Source: Mastigias papua (lineage: Eukaryota > Cnidaria > Scyphozoa > Rhizostomeae > Mastigiidae). From it: DNA of 64,000 bases. Below, piece by piece: positions 11,461 to 24,184 of this stretch. The stretch's first letter is position 1; every line of letters starts with the position of its first letter. The notes under the pieces were generated by a model. The model worked only from the letters and a program-made list of their open reading frames with translations, was not told the origin of the DNA and did no database searches. A program made the translations under genes and the position numbers. The DNA lies in assembly GCA_964019165.1 (NCBI GenBank), contig OZ025272.1, positions 6,218,993 to 6,282,992 on the forward strand, in the 5' to 3' direction.

Positions 11461-12944
11461 TTTACCTTCCTTGCCATAGTACTACTTTCAAATACTTGAG
11501 ACCAAATAGGTAGCACTTTGTGAAATATTACCCCAAATTATTTGGTAATCAAGAATACATATGATGCGCTATATCCTTCACATATAAAACTATGCTCTTA
11601 TTAGCACATAAGAGCAGTAGCAGGTCTACACCAGCATCAGCCAACACATAACTGTTTTAGACTGCTCTGTCAAATAGATTATGTAGGTAGGTATGTAGCT
11701 ATGTATAGGACCCAGGTCAGTGGCTTAGCGTGACTTTTCAGACTGGGTATTCTTTAATAGGGTGTAGCTGGGTGTGGCTAGTTAACATCCCGTGGCTTTA
11801 ATTAATACTAGACATAGGCTGTGTTATGCTATGACAAGGCTGCGGCCTCCCCTTATCAAAATCCTCCTTTTTCAGCAAATGATAATTTGGAAATGATTTT
11901 TGAATGAGCGGTGTGATGATGTCACCCACCTCTGATTCCCCCATAGCCAAGTAAAACCTATCTAGCAAATCATGAACAGGCCCTATAACAACAAAGCGTA
12001 GAAGGGTCTCGTTGAAGCCCTAACAAAAGAACATTCTTTACAATGGCAACTGGACAATAGCAGAGAATGACTAATAAGTCAAAGTGTTAATAGCGACAAT
12101 CAGGCCTGGGGACAATATAACATGACTCTGCATACCCTTGGATTGTGCGAATCTAGAAGCACTCATTATGTAAACAGAAAGAGACGAAGCCTGGGATCTT
12201 ACATATATTTAGGAATATAGGGGGAATTTTTGATATCAATCGTTATATTATTCACGAAATTAAAAATAGTTATAGGCTCCTCCTAACACCGCAAAATGAG
12301 AAATTGAGATACTTGGCCTACGCGCGACTGAACCTCTACGAGCTACCTACCTTTCACTTGTCTTTCTTTATGCTGGTACCACATGACACAATTTACATCT
12401 GGCCAGAAACTACTTGATAAAAAGACAGCCTTTTCAACTCTCCTATTAAAGATTTCACGTGTCGTTTTTACATCTTATTTCAAAACCACTCCGCCACTCT
12501 ATGTACTCAAGCTCATCGTTTATTAGCCTCTATGTGAGCTTTTAGAAGCATGAGGCTGGACGCTCGCCATTTCTCAGCGTATGTTGTGATTGTGTTTGTT
12601 CACTACGGAAACATTTATTCCTGAAATGGAGCAATTTGCTTGCTGGAAACACCCTACAGGACATTCACTGGGTATTCGTGACGAACGTCTGTTAACATGA
12701 AGTTGTTGTTCGGTCTTCTGTATTATATTCACACATCTGCTTACTTCCAAACGATTCATATCTGCACACTTACACAGCTTGGACATTAAGCAGGTAAACA
12801 CGTAAAATGGAGTTAAATTTGCCATTTGAATGAGCATTTGAGAAATAGTACCGTTGTCGCAACATAATGCAGAATATTATTTTTTCTGATATTGTAGGGA
12901 ATTCAATGAATACCCTGAATACCCTAAGACTACGCCCAGATCTA
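11461..12944. other. Spacer sequence without recognisable gene
   Basis: There are only short chance frames (longest 87 codons) and no domain, RNA gene or clear repeat. A microsatellite-like 'taggtaggtatgtagctatgta' stretch lies near 11680. Confidence 0.5.
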
Positions 12945-13396
12945 GGGTACTATTAATTACCCAATTTCGCCAGATATAGATTACCTCAACAGCTATAAAG
13001 AATTTGCATTGGTCAAAGACATCAACACAAGAAAGACACAAACAGATTAGAATTTAGTTTTCATTTCATTTACTGTTTGGTTTAGTTACTAGTACTTCTC
13101 ACTTTCATTTGTTTTGCTGTGAAGGAATGGGGTATCTTGATGGATTTCACACTATTTTCTTCTATCTCACTATTTGCTGTTTAAGTCTAATATAAACATT
13201 TATACCAATTATAAAGCTGCCAGAAGTTACCTCTAGATTTACAATGGTTCCTAAAGCACCACTAACAAAATTCAGAATATGACATATACCCAGGTGGCCC
13301 ATATGACATTGGGAAATCATAGTACCCCTGTAACTGAGAGAACATAACCATGTTGTCTTTTCACCTTTTTATGTGGATTATCATAACACCTGTGTA
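12945..13396. repeat. Third partial copy of the arm-terminal sequence
   Basis: From about 13042 to 13396 this is a direct repeat of 15057-15411, with roughly eight differences seen by eye in about 355 bp. From 12945 to 13041 it is related but more diverged. It stops abruptly at 13396, where a hAT-like terminus (CAGAGGCGGATCCAGG) begins. It lies in the same orientation as the right arm. Confidence 0.88.
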
Positions 13397-14779
13397 CAGA
13401 GGCGGATCCAGGCATTCGCAACACCCGCACTGGCGAAGTTCAGATTTTCCAATTAGCTGCCAAAGATTTCTGTGTATAGAAAGCTAACTTTCATTCTTAT
13501 TTGACAATAGTCATATCAAAACCTCACTATCCTATCAACAACCCCAATTCGTAACCATGGTAACATTATCTGTTGTTTATCTTTGGCAATACTTGTTATA
13601 GTAGGTTGTTTTTGGGCTCCTCTCAAGTATTGTTGGTTTAGGTCATTGGGTAATCCCCAACATCATAAATTACACAGAGCCAATTATTGTGTGCGACCTT
13701 CACATAAAATTAGCATCTACTTATCTGTGCGTGCGCAGAGAAATTGTACGTGAAAAGTGTACCCCCAAAAGCTGTGTGAACTTCGGAATAGATGGTGCTA
13801 TTAGTACGTCAAAATCAATAGGAAAGTGTATGGAGAAAGTGGTTTTGCGAATGTGGCGAAGGTAGAGGCGACGAATGTTATATGGAGGAGAGCGGGGGAT
13901 AACCCTATTCTACCTGTCTTGATAACCCTCTCTTCCGCTAGGATATCTTGTGCGTACAGTTTGCCCAATTCTCCCAAATATCCAGCTGACGTGATTCACT
14001 TGCAAATTGAGGAAGTAGCATGAATCTATGAAGGTCTATTAGCATTCTCCATAAGGGATCTGTAGCTATTCTATTTGTATTTGTGGCATATGTTGCCATC
14101 GATTTCAGTTGGCATGCATGGTAAGCACTTGGATAGCCATCGATTTCTGTAGGAAGTGTAGACCAAGCTCCCGTTTTGTTACAACAAGGATATATGCCAA
14201 GACTGCAAGTCGATAACACTCAGTGAAAGGTTAATTAATAATAGCATTTCTTAATGTTGAACGAATACCCCTAAGCTTTGACCGTAGTGGGCTACTCGTT
14301 GTCAGATTTATTTATCTGCAATTCTGACCAGCTGAAAATGCGATTTACTCACAAATATTTATCAGAAAGCTAACTAGACCTCAATGTCTACTCGATTTAC
14401 CTTATATGGAAGGTTTCGTTATCGGGTGATGTTTACTTGAAAGAAATTATTACTTTTTGGCATAAGAAAGTGATCAATAAGAAAATAGTGCTCTAAAGTT
14501 TCGGATAGAGATTGCTTCAATAGTTCCTACTCCTTGCTGCTGACTGAAAATGAAGAATCATTGCATTTATTACGTAGATATTAAGGGCTCTCTCTGCTTT
14601 AAATGGGGTTGTACTAGGTAGCAGTATTGCGGTGGAATAGGGACTCTACAGGTGTGGTTTGTAGATATGAATTATGGTTTTTAAGTATTGATATGACTTA
14701 TGGATATGACCATGATTTGGGTGTGGCACTTATTTCGCAAATTGCGCGAATATCACGATTTGTCTTGGATCCGCTACTG
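13397..14779. mobile_element. hAT-like non-autonomous element
   Basis: The left end reads CAGAGGCGGATCCAGG and the right end is the complement of CAGTAGCGGATCCAAG, a terminal inverted repeat of the CAG-GCGGATCC type seen in many hAT elements. The interior (1.38 kb) has no transposase frame. The expected 8-bp target duplication is absent. Moreover, the left flank is arm-unit sequence equivalent to 15412 while the right flank is equivalent to the start of the arm, so the flanks were never neighbours in one intact unit. Confidence 0.6.
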
Positions 14780-16195
14780 ATGAGGAATTAATCAGATTCC
14801 TAATCTTTGGAAAAGAGACATGCCTTCAATAAAACAGGAGGACTTTGTGTAGTTATAGGTCATACACTTCTCAAAATAAGACAGTAATATTTAATTTTTA
14901 GCATCTTATAGCACTTGAATAATTCTATGTTTTTCTTTATAGTACCCTATATTGTTCTTTTTTAAATTTACCAACCCCCCTACCACCATTTAGGCCTAAT
15001 GACTAATTATCCAATTTCCCCTGACTTAGATCACCTCTACAGCTATAAGGCAGATACAAACAGATTAGAATTTAGTTTTCATTCATTTACTGTTTGGTTT
15101 AGTTACTAGTACTTCTCACTTTCATTTGTTTTGCTGTGAAGGAATGAGGTATCTTGATGGATTTCACACTATTTTCCTCTATCTCACTATGTGCTGTTTA
15201 AGTCTAATGTAAACATTTATACCAATTATAAAGCTGCCAGAAGTTACCTCTAGATTTACAATGGTTCCTAAAGCACCACTAACAAAATTCAGAATATGAC
15301 ATATACCCAGGTGGCCCATATGACATTGGGAAATCATAGTACCCCTGTAACTGAGAGAACATAACCATGTTGTCTTTTCACTTTTTTATGCGGATTATCA
15401 TAACACCTGTGTATATAAAACATCTTTCTTCAGCTTCATTGTCTGTTTTAGAAAAATCAAACAAAATTCCAGTGACTGACTGGTGTACAGCATAAATAAT
15501 CCTTCCTGCTCATCAACTAGCTCTTTGTCAGTATGAAGAAAGGTTGAAAACCTGCCGATTCAATCTACTCTAAAATGCAAGCCCAATACATTACACCAAA
15601 GGGGACATATCGTTGAGAAACACAAAACTGAAAAGGAAACCAAAAAAACCGTGGTAGCAAAAATTGACAAATTTTTTCTGGCATGTGATGTGTACATTCT
15701 CTTTCTAATATTCTACCTTCTTTATTCTAAATCTTGTAGATTTGAGGCCACATGCATATTGCGTTAGTGCCTTTTCCAGTCCGTCCAACAGAGCATAGCA
15801 ACTGACCCTTGATTAAGAACTGTTTTTCAACTGCTTTGAAAGTCGAATATAGCTGTTGAAGTCATCAATGTTTGGGAAAATAGGATAATTGAGACTGTTT
15901 GGGTTCATGACAGACATGGAATGTTTGGCAGCATCAGTGGGCCCAGACCGAGTGGATTAGACGGCAATAAACTTGTGGTGTTGTTTGTATCTTGCACGAA
16001 AAATTATTTACTTCAAAGTGTGACTCACTTTGTTATTGTTGTCAACAATAAAGCTGCTTTAACCTTTGAAAATAGTGCAAATTCCCTTAAAAATGGCAAA
16101 AGTTAATCGCTCTCACTGCAAACATGCTTCTAACATGGCGGCGCTTCAAAATATAGGACTGAAGATAATACGGGTGTAGATAAGACGGGGGATGT

Positions 16196-17889
16196 CGTTT
16201 CATTGGGGACTTTGGCATCGAGAAGCCGACTAAATTGCTTAACGACATTTACGAATCGGGAAATATCCCTGCAGATCTAAGTATAATCACTGCCAAAAGT
16301 CTTTGGAACACCTATGGAATAATGAAGTTTACTTGACAATAGTGAATTTCCGGTCAAATTTGACAGCTACTGATCCGCCCCCCTTAAAACAAGGTTGAGG
16401 TAAAAGCTTTGTTGCTAGAGTGCTATTTGGGAGCAAATTAACGTGTCTGCTGCGAGTGACCCCTGATTAATTCAACATTGTTCTGAGGGGGGAGAGGGGA
16501 GCTTGCTCTATGAGTCAAAAAGTAATATAAATGCTCTTAGACTTTTGGCAGTGATTGTAGGTCCATCTTTATTGCACTGCCGAAATACCACCTGTGGCAG
16601 TGTGTGAGCTCTACAGGACAGGTAGTATCGTGAGCCATGTAGTGAAAATGTTATTAAAGGTACTGATGAGAAGAACAAGAAACAAAATTAAACCTGAAAT
16701 ATCGAAACTGTAGTGTGGATTTGTAAAACATAGAGATTCACGAAATGCAATTTTTATGATTAGAATGCTATCGGAGAGAGAGCTATCCAGATGAAAAAGA
16801 GGCCTGTTCTTATGTTTTATAGACTATAGCAAAGCCTTCGATAATGTCAAACATAAGAAACTCTTTGAAATGCTTGAGGATATCAAGACAGATGGCAAGG
16901 ATTTGAGCATAATAGCGAACCTGTATTGCAAACAAGCAGCAGCTTTTTGAATCGGTAATCATGTGGGCGAATATGTTGAAATAAAGAAGGAGTAAGAAAA
17001 GGATGTGTAATCTCACCTGACTTATTCAACCTCTATGGCGAAAGAATATCAAGAGAGTTAGAAGCTATGCCAGAACTTGTTGTAGGAGGGAGCAACATTA
17101 ATTACCTTTGCTATGCAGATGATACTGTTCTGATTGCTACATCGGAGGAGCAACGTCAAGTTGTGGTAGATAAGGTAGCTTTAGAAAGTGCGAAAAAGGT
17201 TTGCGTGTTCACACAAAAAAGACGGAGTGCCTGATAGTAACCAAACAGAGGGATATTCCAACTTAGAACATCTGGATTAAAAACACAAGAATTAAGCAAG
17301 TGCATTTGTTTAGTTATTTAGGAAGCTTGATCACTGCAGGCGGTAGATACGACAGGGAGATAAAGCGAAGAATTGCAATGTCAAGAGAGACCTTTCAAAG
17401 TAGAAGAAGATCTCATGCAATCCAAAGATAACCATACCAACTAAACTAAAGGTGCTGGATTGTTATGTGTTGCCGATCCTAAAATATGAATGTGAGACAT
17501 GGACTGCGTCTAAAGAAATAGAGAAGGGAATAAATGCAACAGAGATATGGTTTCTACGTAGAATATTGAGGATAGATTGGACAAGTCATACAACAAATGA
17601 AGAAGTTTTATTTCTAGCTGACACTGAAAGAAAGCTGATGAAGTCTATTAAGAAACAGCAAATACAATTCCTTGGTCATCGCATCAGAAAGGATGGAATG
17701 GAAAAGATAATACTCAAGGGCAAGATAGCAAGAAAAAAGGCAAGAGGGAGATAAAGGATCACATTTATCCAAAGAATTACAGAATGGAGTGGGCTGTCAG
17801 GGATTGAGCTAATTCAGTGCATGGAAAACAGGAACGAATGGCATAAACTGGTCACCGATGTCATAAGATAGGGCACAAGAAGAACAACG
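16196..17889 (+). pseudogene. LINE reverse transcriptase relic, right arm copy
   Basis: Non-LTR reverse transcriptase blocks appear in order over several frames: LLNDIYESGNIPADLS near 16240, a MITE, KIKPEIS and MIRMLSERAIQMK near 16690-16790, KAFDNVKHKKLFEML near 16830, GVRKGCVISPDLFNLY near 16990, INYLCYADDTVLIATSEE near 17100, and an intact 100-codon C-terminal frame at 17452-17754. Several frameshifts and stops break it. The 5' part (endonuclease) is missing. Confidence 0.87.
16284..16557. mobile_element. 274-bp MITE with TA target duplication, right arm copy
   Basis: Mirror of 7769-8042. The TIRs are CACTGCCAAAAGTCT-type and the flanks are TA. It interrupts the LINE frame between the IPADLS block and the downstream IFIALPK block. 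Confidence 0.8.
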
Positions 17890-17945
17890 TCGTTTCAGGT
17901 CGTTTCAGATCGTTTCAGCTGGTTTCAGCTGGTTTCAGCTCGTTT
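17890..17945. repeat. 10-bp minisatellite at the LINE 3' end, right arm
   Basis: About five to six degenerate units related to cagctggttt, mirroring 6381-6436. Confidence 0.8.
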
Positions 17946-18750
17946 TAACCTTTATCAAATACGACATGACCGAGAATTACACAGCATCCTCATCCATTGT
18001 TTAGGAACATTCTAGAAAGAATCAGGATTACGCAATGCTTCTTTTGGACTGAAATCTGCATCGAAATAATGCAGTGGATAGCAGCAAAACTGCTGACACA
18101 ACATTAGGAATTATGGAGTATATATAGCCCACGTACATTAAGTTAAGAGAGTTGAGCTAGAGTTAGAGTTGTTAGAGATGGAAAAATTGGAAAAGAGAGT
18201 TATCATGCAAGTATGCATGGCATAACGTAGAGCCAATGGCGGGGACGCATGTCACCCAGTCTAGTCATGTATAGATATAGAGAGAGTAGTTTAAATAGTT
18301 TCATGAAATTGCAGTATACCAACGATGACTACTCTCTGGAGATGATTCTGATTCTACAACGACTTACAGACCGCTCGCAGTCATCACAGAATATCATATC
18401 ACTCTAGTTTAACATCTAAAATACAGTTCAGTCCACAACGATCATAATAGTAATGTTTTTAAACTTTGACATATATAAGCTAAACATACAAATACAAATC
18501 TCTCTAATGATAGGTAATTTGTACTGGGCTGGCCTAATAACAGATAATATTAAAACAAGAAAAAAATAGAAGCAAACCGTATATATGAACAAGCTAGCAG
18601 AGAAAAGAAAGCTATTAATAAGAAAGAAGCTCCGGATTAGTCAGGTTCTACTGTGCATGCAGACTATGTAATAAGTTGTGCAAGTTATTATACTAGTTAA
18701 TCTAGTAATTATGAAAATTATGAAGCTAGTGTGCCCTGTGTTAATAGTTA

Positions 18751-19335
18751 GTTATCATCACAATTTCCATCTCTTGCCTATTTATTTTTACGTTGTACAG
18801 GACCAGAGCTTTCAGATTTTATGAAAACGCCCTTTCTAAATTTAGGGATAGTCTTATTTGAAAGAAACCACACGACGAAACTATGGAGGAAATTACTGAT
18901 TATTTTTGTGACTAAAGATACTAGCTTCTATAGCATTACTGGACAAATCTGGCTAATCATCGATTCCAAACATGAAGGGTATTTATCCTTCCCGTAAGCC
19001 TCGTTGCTCCATTTAGGAATTTTCATAAGTGTACGTTTGAGGTTCTGCATAAAATTATCGAAAGCTTTCAGTCTTGCTCAGTTTCTGAACCTCTGTTACC
19101 GTACTAACATAGACTTCCATGCAGGCCTGTCAAGTGTGCCGCATCTCGCGGGATTTGCACGCATTCTTTTGTCAAACCCGTATTCCCGCACACTTGCTCT
19201 AAAATAAGCCATCTGTCTCACTTTTCCAAAAACTTTAATAGACTACAATAACATTAACATTCTATTTGTAAAAGCCATCCGGTACTCGAGGTTTGTTATG
19301 AAACATTTCAAATTTATTTTAGTGTCGTTTCAATC
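18751..19335. other. No recognisable feature
   Basis: Flank of the giant inverted repeat. No continuation of the LINE that was cut at 5575 is recognised here, and there is no target-duplication partner for the left flank. Only one short frame (67 codons at 19004) is present and it is unremarkable. Confidence 0.5.
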
Positions 19336-19764
19336 CTAGGCCCCGTCTACACGAATACTTTTTTCAAAATATTGCGTTTTCATTTTAATGACAACGGATA
19401 AAAAGTTTCCCGTCTACACGAACGTTTTCACATTGTCTAGTCCGTCTACATGAAATCCATGAGATCGTACAAATCTTCGCACGCGCATGTTTTCAATGAG
19501 CATAGTCAAGCCACAGAACACAGAGGCCGCCAAAAAGTGTTGTTGGCGTTGAATCGTTTTCAGAACCTTGCATTTTCGGCCGTCTACACGGAAACAAAGC
19601 GTTTTCAAAAAGTTGCGTTTTTAAAAAAGTCCACTCTGGAAAGCGTTTTCAAAAGGGTGCGTTTTCATTCTCAGATTTTCCGTTTTCATGTAGACAGTAA
19701 GCTACAACGCAAAAATTAAGTTGCGTTTTCATTTGAAAACGCATTCGTGTAAACGGGGTCCTAG
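19336..19764. mobile_element. 429-bp MITE rich in CGTTTTC motifs
   Basis: The left terminus CTAGGCCCCGTCTACACGAA is matched in inverse at the right terminus (TTCGTGTAAACGGGGTCCTAG). The body is filled with 'gtctacacgaa' and 'gcgttttca' motifs in both orientations. TA lies inside both ends and may be the target duplication. No coding capacity. The superfamily is not certain. Confidence 0.75.
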
Positions 19765-22242
19765 ATAAGGATCTATCTTGTATTTGCATGGACGTGCAAC
19801 AAGAATCAATAATTTGTGTTTTGCCAAAATCAGTCCTGTGCGCTTATTTACTTTGTAAGAATGCGCGTTTTTGTAGGTAAGACACTGCCAAAAAAGCCTG
19901 GGGGAGGGAGAGTGGGGAATACAAACAATAAATTACGTGACTAAGGTTAAACAAATCGCTGGCTTGCGAAAATTGGGACTAAAGCCTCCACCCCCCTACC
20001 GACAATGTGCCAGGTTTATCCCTCTTCTCCATTTCCAAAACTTTACAGCCCTGTCTATGGAATGGAACAGTAATATAATGGCAAACTACAGGGTTTACAG
20101 ACAAAACTCTGAACATTGTAGGTTATTGCATCCCGCGCATATTAGTAAATCCTTACTAAATGTATGGCTAACATTGCTGGATGAGTTCATTTAAATTTGT
20201 GATGTTCAAAATACAAAATATATTAAACTACTTAACTATTTCAGCAAATTGTGGACAACCAAAACATGCATCTGTGTAACATATGAGACCTATGATCGAT
20301 ACATCAGTTAATTTCGCTCACTGAACACAACTGGCATACCATATTTCGATACATTATAAACACATCATACTTACTAGACCTCTTACAGAACAAACAAGAA
20401 TCTTCAACTTTAGCTGTCAATGGTACTTTGTAAAGAATCGTTATTGCTGACAAGTTTATGTTTATGCAAATGGAAGGCCTACCCCCAATAAACCATACAC
20501 GATTCGATAGCTCTCAGTGATTAGATAACGAAGATACCATCATTTAGCCCATAACTCAACATTGCGAGAATTTGTAGCCTGAAAAAACAACTTACCACCA
20601 GCGGATATGGCTGCCAAATTTTCTCGCTAAACATTTGCTCATAAGGATCCTTGCTCAAGGTCTTGTTCTAGAAGTTCCTCATTGATTGAACTCCAATGAT
20701 CAAATTGTACCATTAAGCGTTACTTAATAGTTCCTTAATTTCTACTGCACAATTGGTGCCATAAAAATGGTACAGACACAAGTGAAACGTAGACATTCTA
20801 AATTGTGCCTTTGATTTTGGCTATAACTTGAGACCAAACCACGAAGAAGGTCAATGAGACACTTGACACAAGCATAGCAACAAATCTATTCTGGTTTTGG
20901 TTGCAAATGAATGGAACCGGCTTCCTAATTCTTGATTCCTTGCTGTTACATATAATTTTGAAATTTAGCAAGTCCACAATGACTTTTCCTTTAGTAGATT
21001 AAGCTTTTTAGATGTTTAAGTATGCTACATTAAGTTACTTATCAGTTGGTTCCTTATAAACCAGATGTAAGCTGTAAGCATGCAGGTTTAGCAGGTCAAG
21101 TAAACTGCAGGTCACAGCCCAAAAACAGGAAGTTATGCGGAAGTTGTTAATCCCTTGTGGCTGCGTGGATGACTTGCTGCCATCCATTATTTTTCTCATA
21201 CTCCATTGTGCGCAATGTATATCCAGACACTCAGATGTATTTTCATTTTGAATTGACTGCAAGTACCCAATCAAGAAAAAGCTGAGTATAGGACCTTTCT
21301 CACTCAACAGACATTAAGAAAAGAAGCCAAGTTCAGACAGAAAAGTGCTTTTCTTGTAACAGAAGCATGTATTTCGTCTTTGGTGAACCAGTTTTGCCGA
21401 GAATTTGCCAACTCGATGGCACCAGCGGGGAACTTTGCCCCCCTTGCCTTCGGATAACTATTACTAATTTGAAGTATACACACCTATTGCAGACAATCAA
21501 AGCAGTCACACTTTAGATAAATTCCTGGATGAAAAACATACATGTGAAGCGCAAAGTGCCTCCAATAGTCCTTTCAAACACAACAAAACAAGAGCTAACG
21601 ACGTACATAGGCGGTCGTAAAAAAAGCAAGTAGCTGGAAAACTTTTAAGAGCTATTTAGTGGGGAAGCTGTTGGCAATTTTAAATATGTGCCTAATAACT
21701 ATTGTGACAGCACTCCGCCCTCAAGATATTTTTACTATAGGCCCCTCATTTTCAGTTTCAGTATTAAGTAGTAAAAAATCATTTTTATCACTTTGTTTAC
21801 AGTTGAAAGGATGTGTGGTGCACTTTCCGCCCACTCCGCCTAACCCAACCACCGTCTCTATTTGGGACTTTGGAGTACGCACTTTTCGAAACACAAGAGT
21901 AACGAACTTCCCAACATAATGCTAGGTTTCAACAATTTCCAACTCCATCCCACCAACGGATATTCCAATACACAAATTATTTGCTTTGATTATTTCTTGC
22001 GAGAAATAGTGTTTCTTTTGTGCTTTATTCAGTCTAATCAACATTGTTTATTATTATATTTTCCAGACTTCTTATCGCATAAAAGAATGTGTGAAAATAG
22101 CTCAACTAAGGATACATGGATTATATTCTTCCAGCACCCTGATTATTAATTTTCAGAAAAATACCTTACTCCCTAATTCTATATCCCCAATTATTCGGTA
22201 CTCAACGGAAAATGAAATGCTAAACAATAAATGTGTCCCAAT
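19765..22242. other. No recognisable gene
   Basis: Several open frames of 80-95 codons are scattered over both strands without domains, initiation context or coding bias. I see no RNA gene or mobile-element terminus. A purine-rich 'gggggagggagagtgggg' patch lies near 19900. Confidence 0.5.
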
Positions 22243-24184
22243 TAGACAGGTCATTTGCTGGAAAAATTAGGCCTTTTTTCCTGTCAATGTTTTCTCTTCG
22301 GATTCCTTGTCAAGAAACGTATTGGAAGAAATTAAGACCTGGGGCATCTTGAAATTTGCTGAAAATGCCAAGATGGCGGAATTCATCAAAATGGCGGCAT
22401 TTTTGCACTGTTTTGACTATACTTTGGCAATATAATCTTGTAAAACGAGCACGTTTTTTGCACCAAAGTGTCTTATCGCATCAAGGACATCTTTTGCAGT
22501 CGTCACTGATCATGGGAAATTATCAATATAGTGTTCTTAGCATGGCAGACTTACAATTTTTTCATACTTCTTAAGAAAACGTTATTCATTACAATATTTA
22601 CATTAGCCCTTGTAACTGTTAGTATGACCTGAACAGTTGCAATGAAAGGATTGACCTTTACAGATCCATCAACAGCATTTTCAGCACTGCTAAAATTCAC
22701 CTTGCATTCTCACTTTTCCTTCTCAAATCACCATGAATAACTAAGTATCTTGAGCCAGAGGCTGATTCATGCCACCTTCTGATTGGGTTTAATATACTAA
22801 AGACAGTAAAATAGCCAGCCCTGAAAAGGTAAGAGGGCAGCAGGGATCTAGAGGGGGGTGGTTGAGGCGTAGCCCAGACATGTATCTGGGGCCATACCTT
22901 TTGAGGTCTAAGAAAACGTCCCTTCTATATCAACCCATAATGCATCCGCCGTCATTTGCCAGCTGTGTTATGTTAATTTTTGCAGCTTTTCAGAAATCTT
23001 AGATAAAAGAGCTTTCATCCTACAATTTTCTTGGGTTGGCAAGAGATGCAAAATCTTGTAGTTGGGCGGGCAATGCCTGCGTGCTCCCTAGCTTCGTGCC
23101 TGCCTACAGCACGACATATTAATAGGGCAGTTTTCATGCTGGCAATAGGGGCAATTTTCATGTTGAAATTATAAAAATATTTTCAGTAATACTTACTAGG
23201 GTTGTAAATTGCGCTTGATTCTTTTGTCTCACAGCACCTTTTTCTATAATACGGCTGTCCCTCCATTGCTAGATCAAAAGACCCTTGAGTTTTTACATCA
23301 GTGTCTACAACCTTTTCTTTAAATCCGAAGCTAGAATGTGTCCTTTCAAGGGTTTTCAAATTGAGCGTTATCATGAGGAAGCCTCCCTAACCCTGTGTTA
23401 ACTCATTATCACAGGAAAGCCTCCCAAAACCCTGTGTTAACTGTGCTTTACGTGCATACTTACTAAAGACGAAACTAGCCAATACGACCTTTAACGTGTC
23501 AAAAGACTGATAAAGCGTATTGAAGATAAAAAATACTGACTTTGACTTCGATGAAGACTCAAATGGAAGTGAGGATAGTTTCTAGCTTTAATTTTGACAG
23601 TTATGATAGAATCAGACAATTGCAGAAACTTGAGGTATGTTCAGCATGCAATAGAGTCCTAGAAAGTTGAAATGTTACCCTCCAAAATCCCTGATCACCT
23701 CCTGATTGTATGATTTTTTCCAATTACTTTTCGTGAAACTGGTTTTCTTTGTTTCATAGAACACTATTCTTACTTATGACGCTCTCTTCTGAATTTTATT
23801 TAGCTTTTGGAAAGTTTTGGATCTTAGCAACTTATTTACTATATAGCAAAGGTGCTAAACGTTTCGCTTTTTGGAGTTCTACCATGCTAAGAACACTATA
23901 TTGATAATTTTCCATGATCAGTGACGACTGCAAAAGATGTCCTTGATGCGATAAGACACTTTGGTGCAAAAAACGTGCTCGTTTTACAAGATTATATTGC
24001 CAAAGTATAGTCAAAACAGTGCAAAAATGCCGCCATTTTGATGAATTCCGCCATCTTAGCATTTTCAGCAAATTTCAAGATGCCCCAGGTCTTAATTTCT
24101 TCCAATACGTTTCTTGACAAGGAATCCGAAGAGAAAACATTGACAGGAAAAAAGGCCTAATTTTTCCAGCAAATGACCTGTCTA
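22243..24184. mobile_element. Fold-back element with 303-bp terminal inverted repeats
   Basis: The left arm 22243-22545 and right arm 23882-24184 are inverted copies (x pairs with 46427-x) with only a few mismatches. The outer ends read TAGACAGGTCATTTGCTGG and its complement, so a TA duplication may flank GACAGG termini. Both arms contain an 'agatggcgga' motif. The 1,336-bp centre has no transposase; its 63-codon minus frame at 23183-23374 is unremarkable. It looks like a non-autonomous DNA transposon. Confidence 0.85.
23378..23440. repeat. Short duplicated motif
   Basis: Two copies of a roughly 26-bp stretch centred on 'aagcctccc' and 'ccctgtgttaact' lie 35 bp apart inside the fold-back element. 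Confidence 0.7.

Larger units (their letters stand above)
14778..18750. repeat. Right arm of the giant inverted repeat (3,973 bp)
   Basis: Mirror image of 5576-9548 under x -> 24326-x, with no length difference. It begins at the edge of the hAT-like terminus and ends at gccctgtgttaatagtta. Its content is identical to the left arm in opposite orientation, so the LINE relic lies on the plus strand here. Confidence 0.95.

Noticed and set aside
14000..14219. A 93-codon minus frame as a hAT transposase fragment
   Set aside because: It lies within the hAT-like element but shows no transposase or zinc-finger motif, and overlaps a chance frame on the other strand.
5576..18750. The large inverted repeat as the terminal repeats of one giant DNA transposon
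   Set aside because: No target duplication flanks it, no transposase is present between the arms, and the arms themselves are composed of unrelated LINE and MITE insertions.
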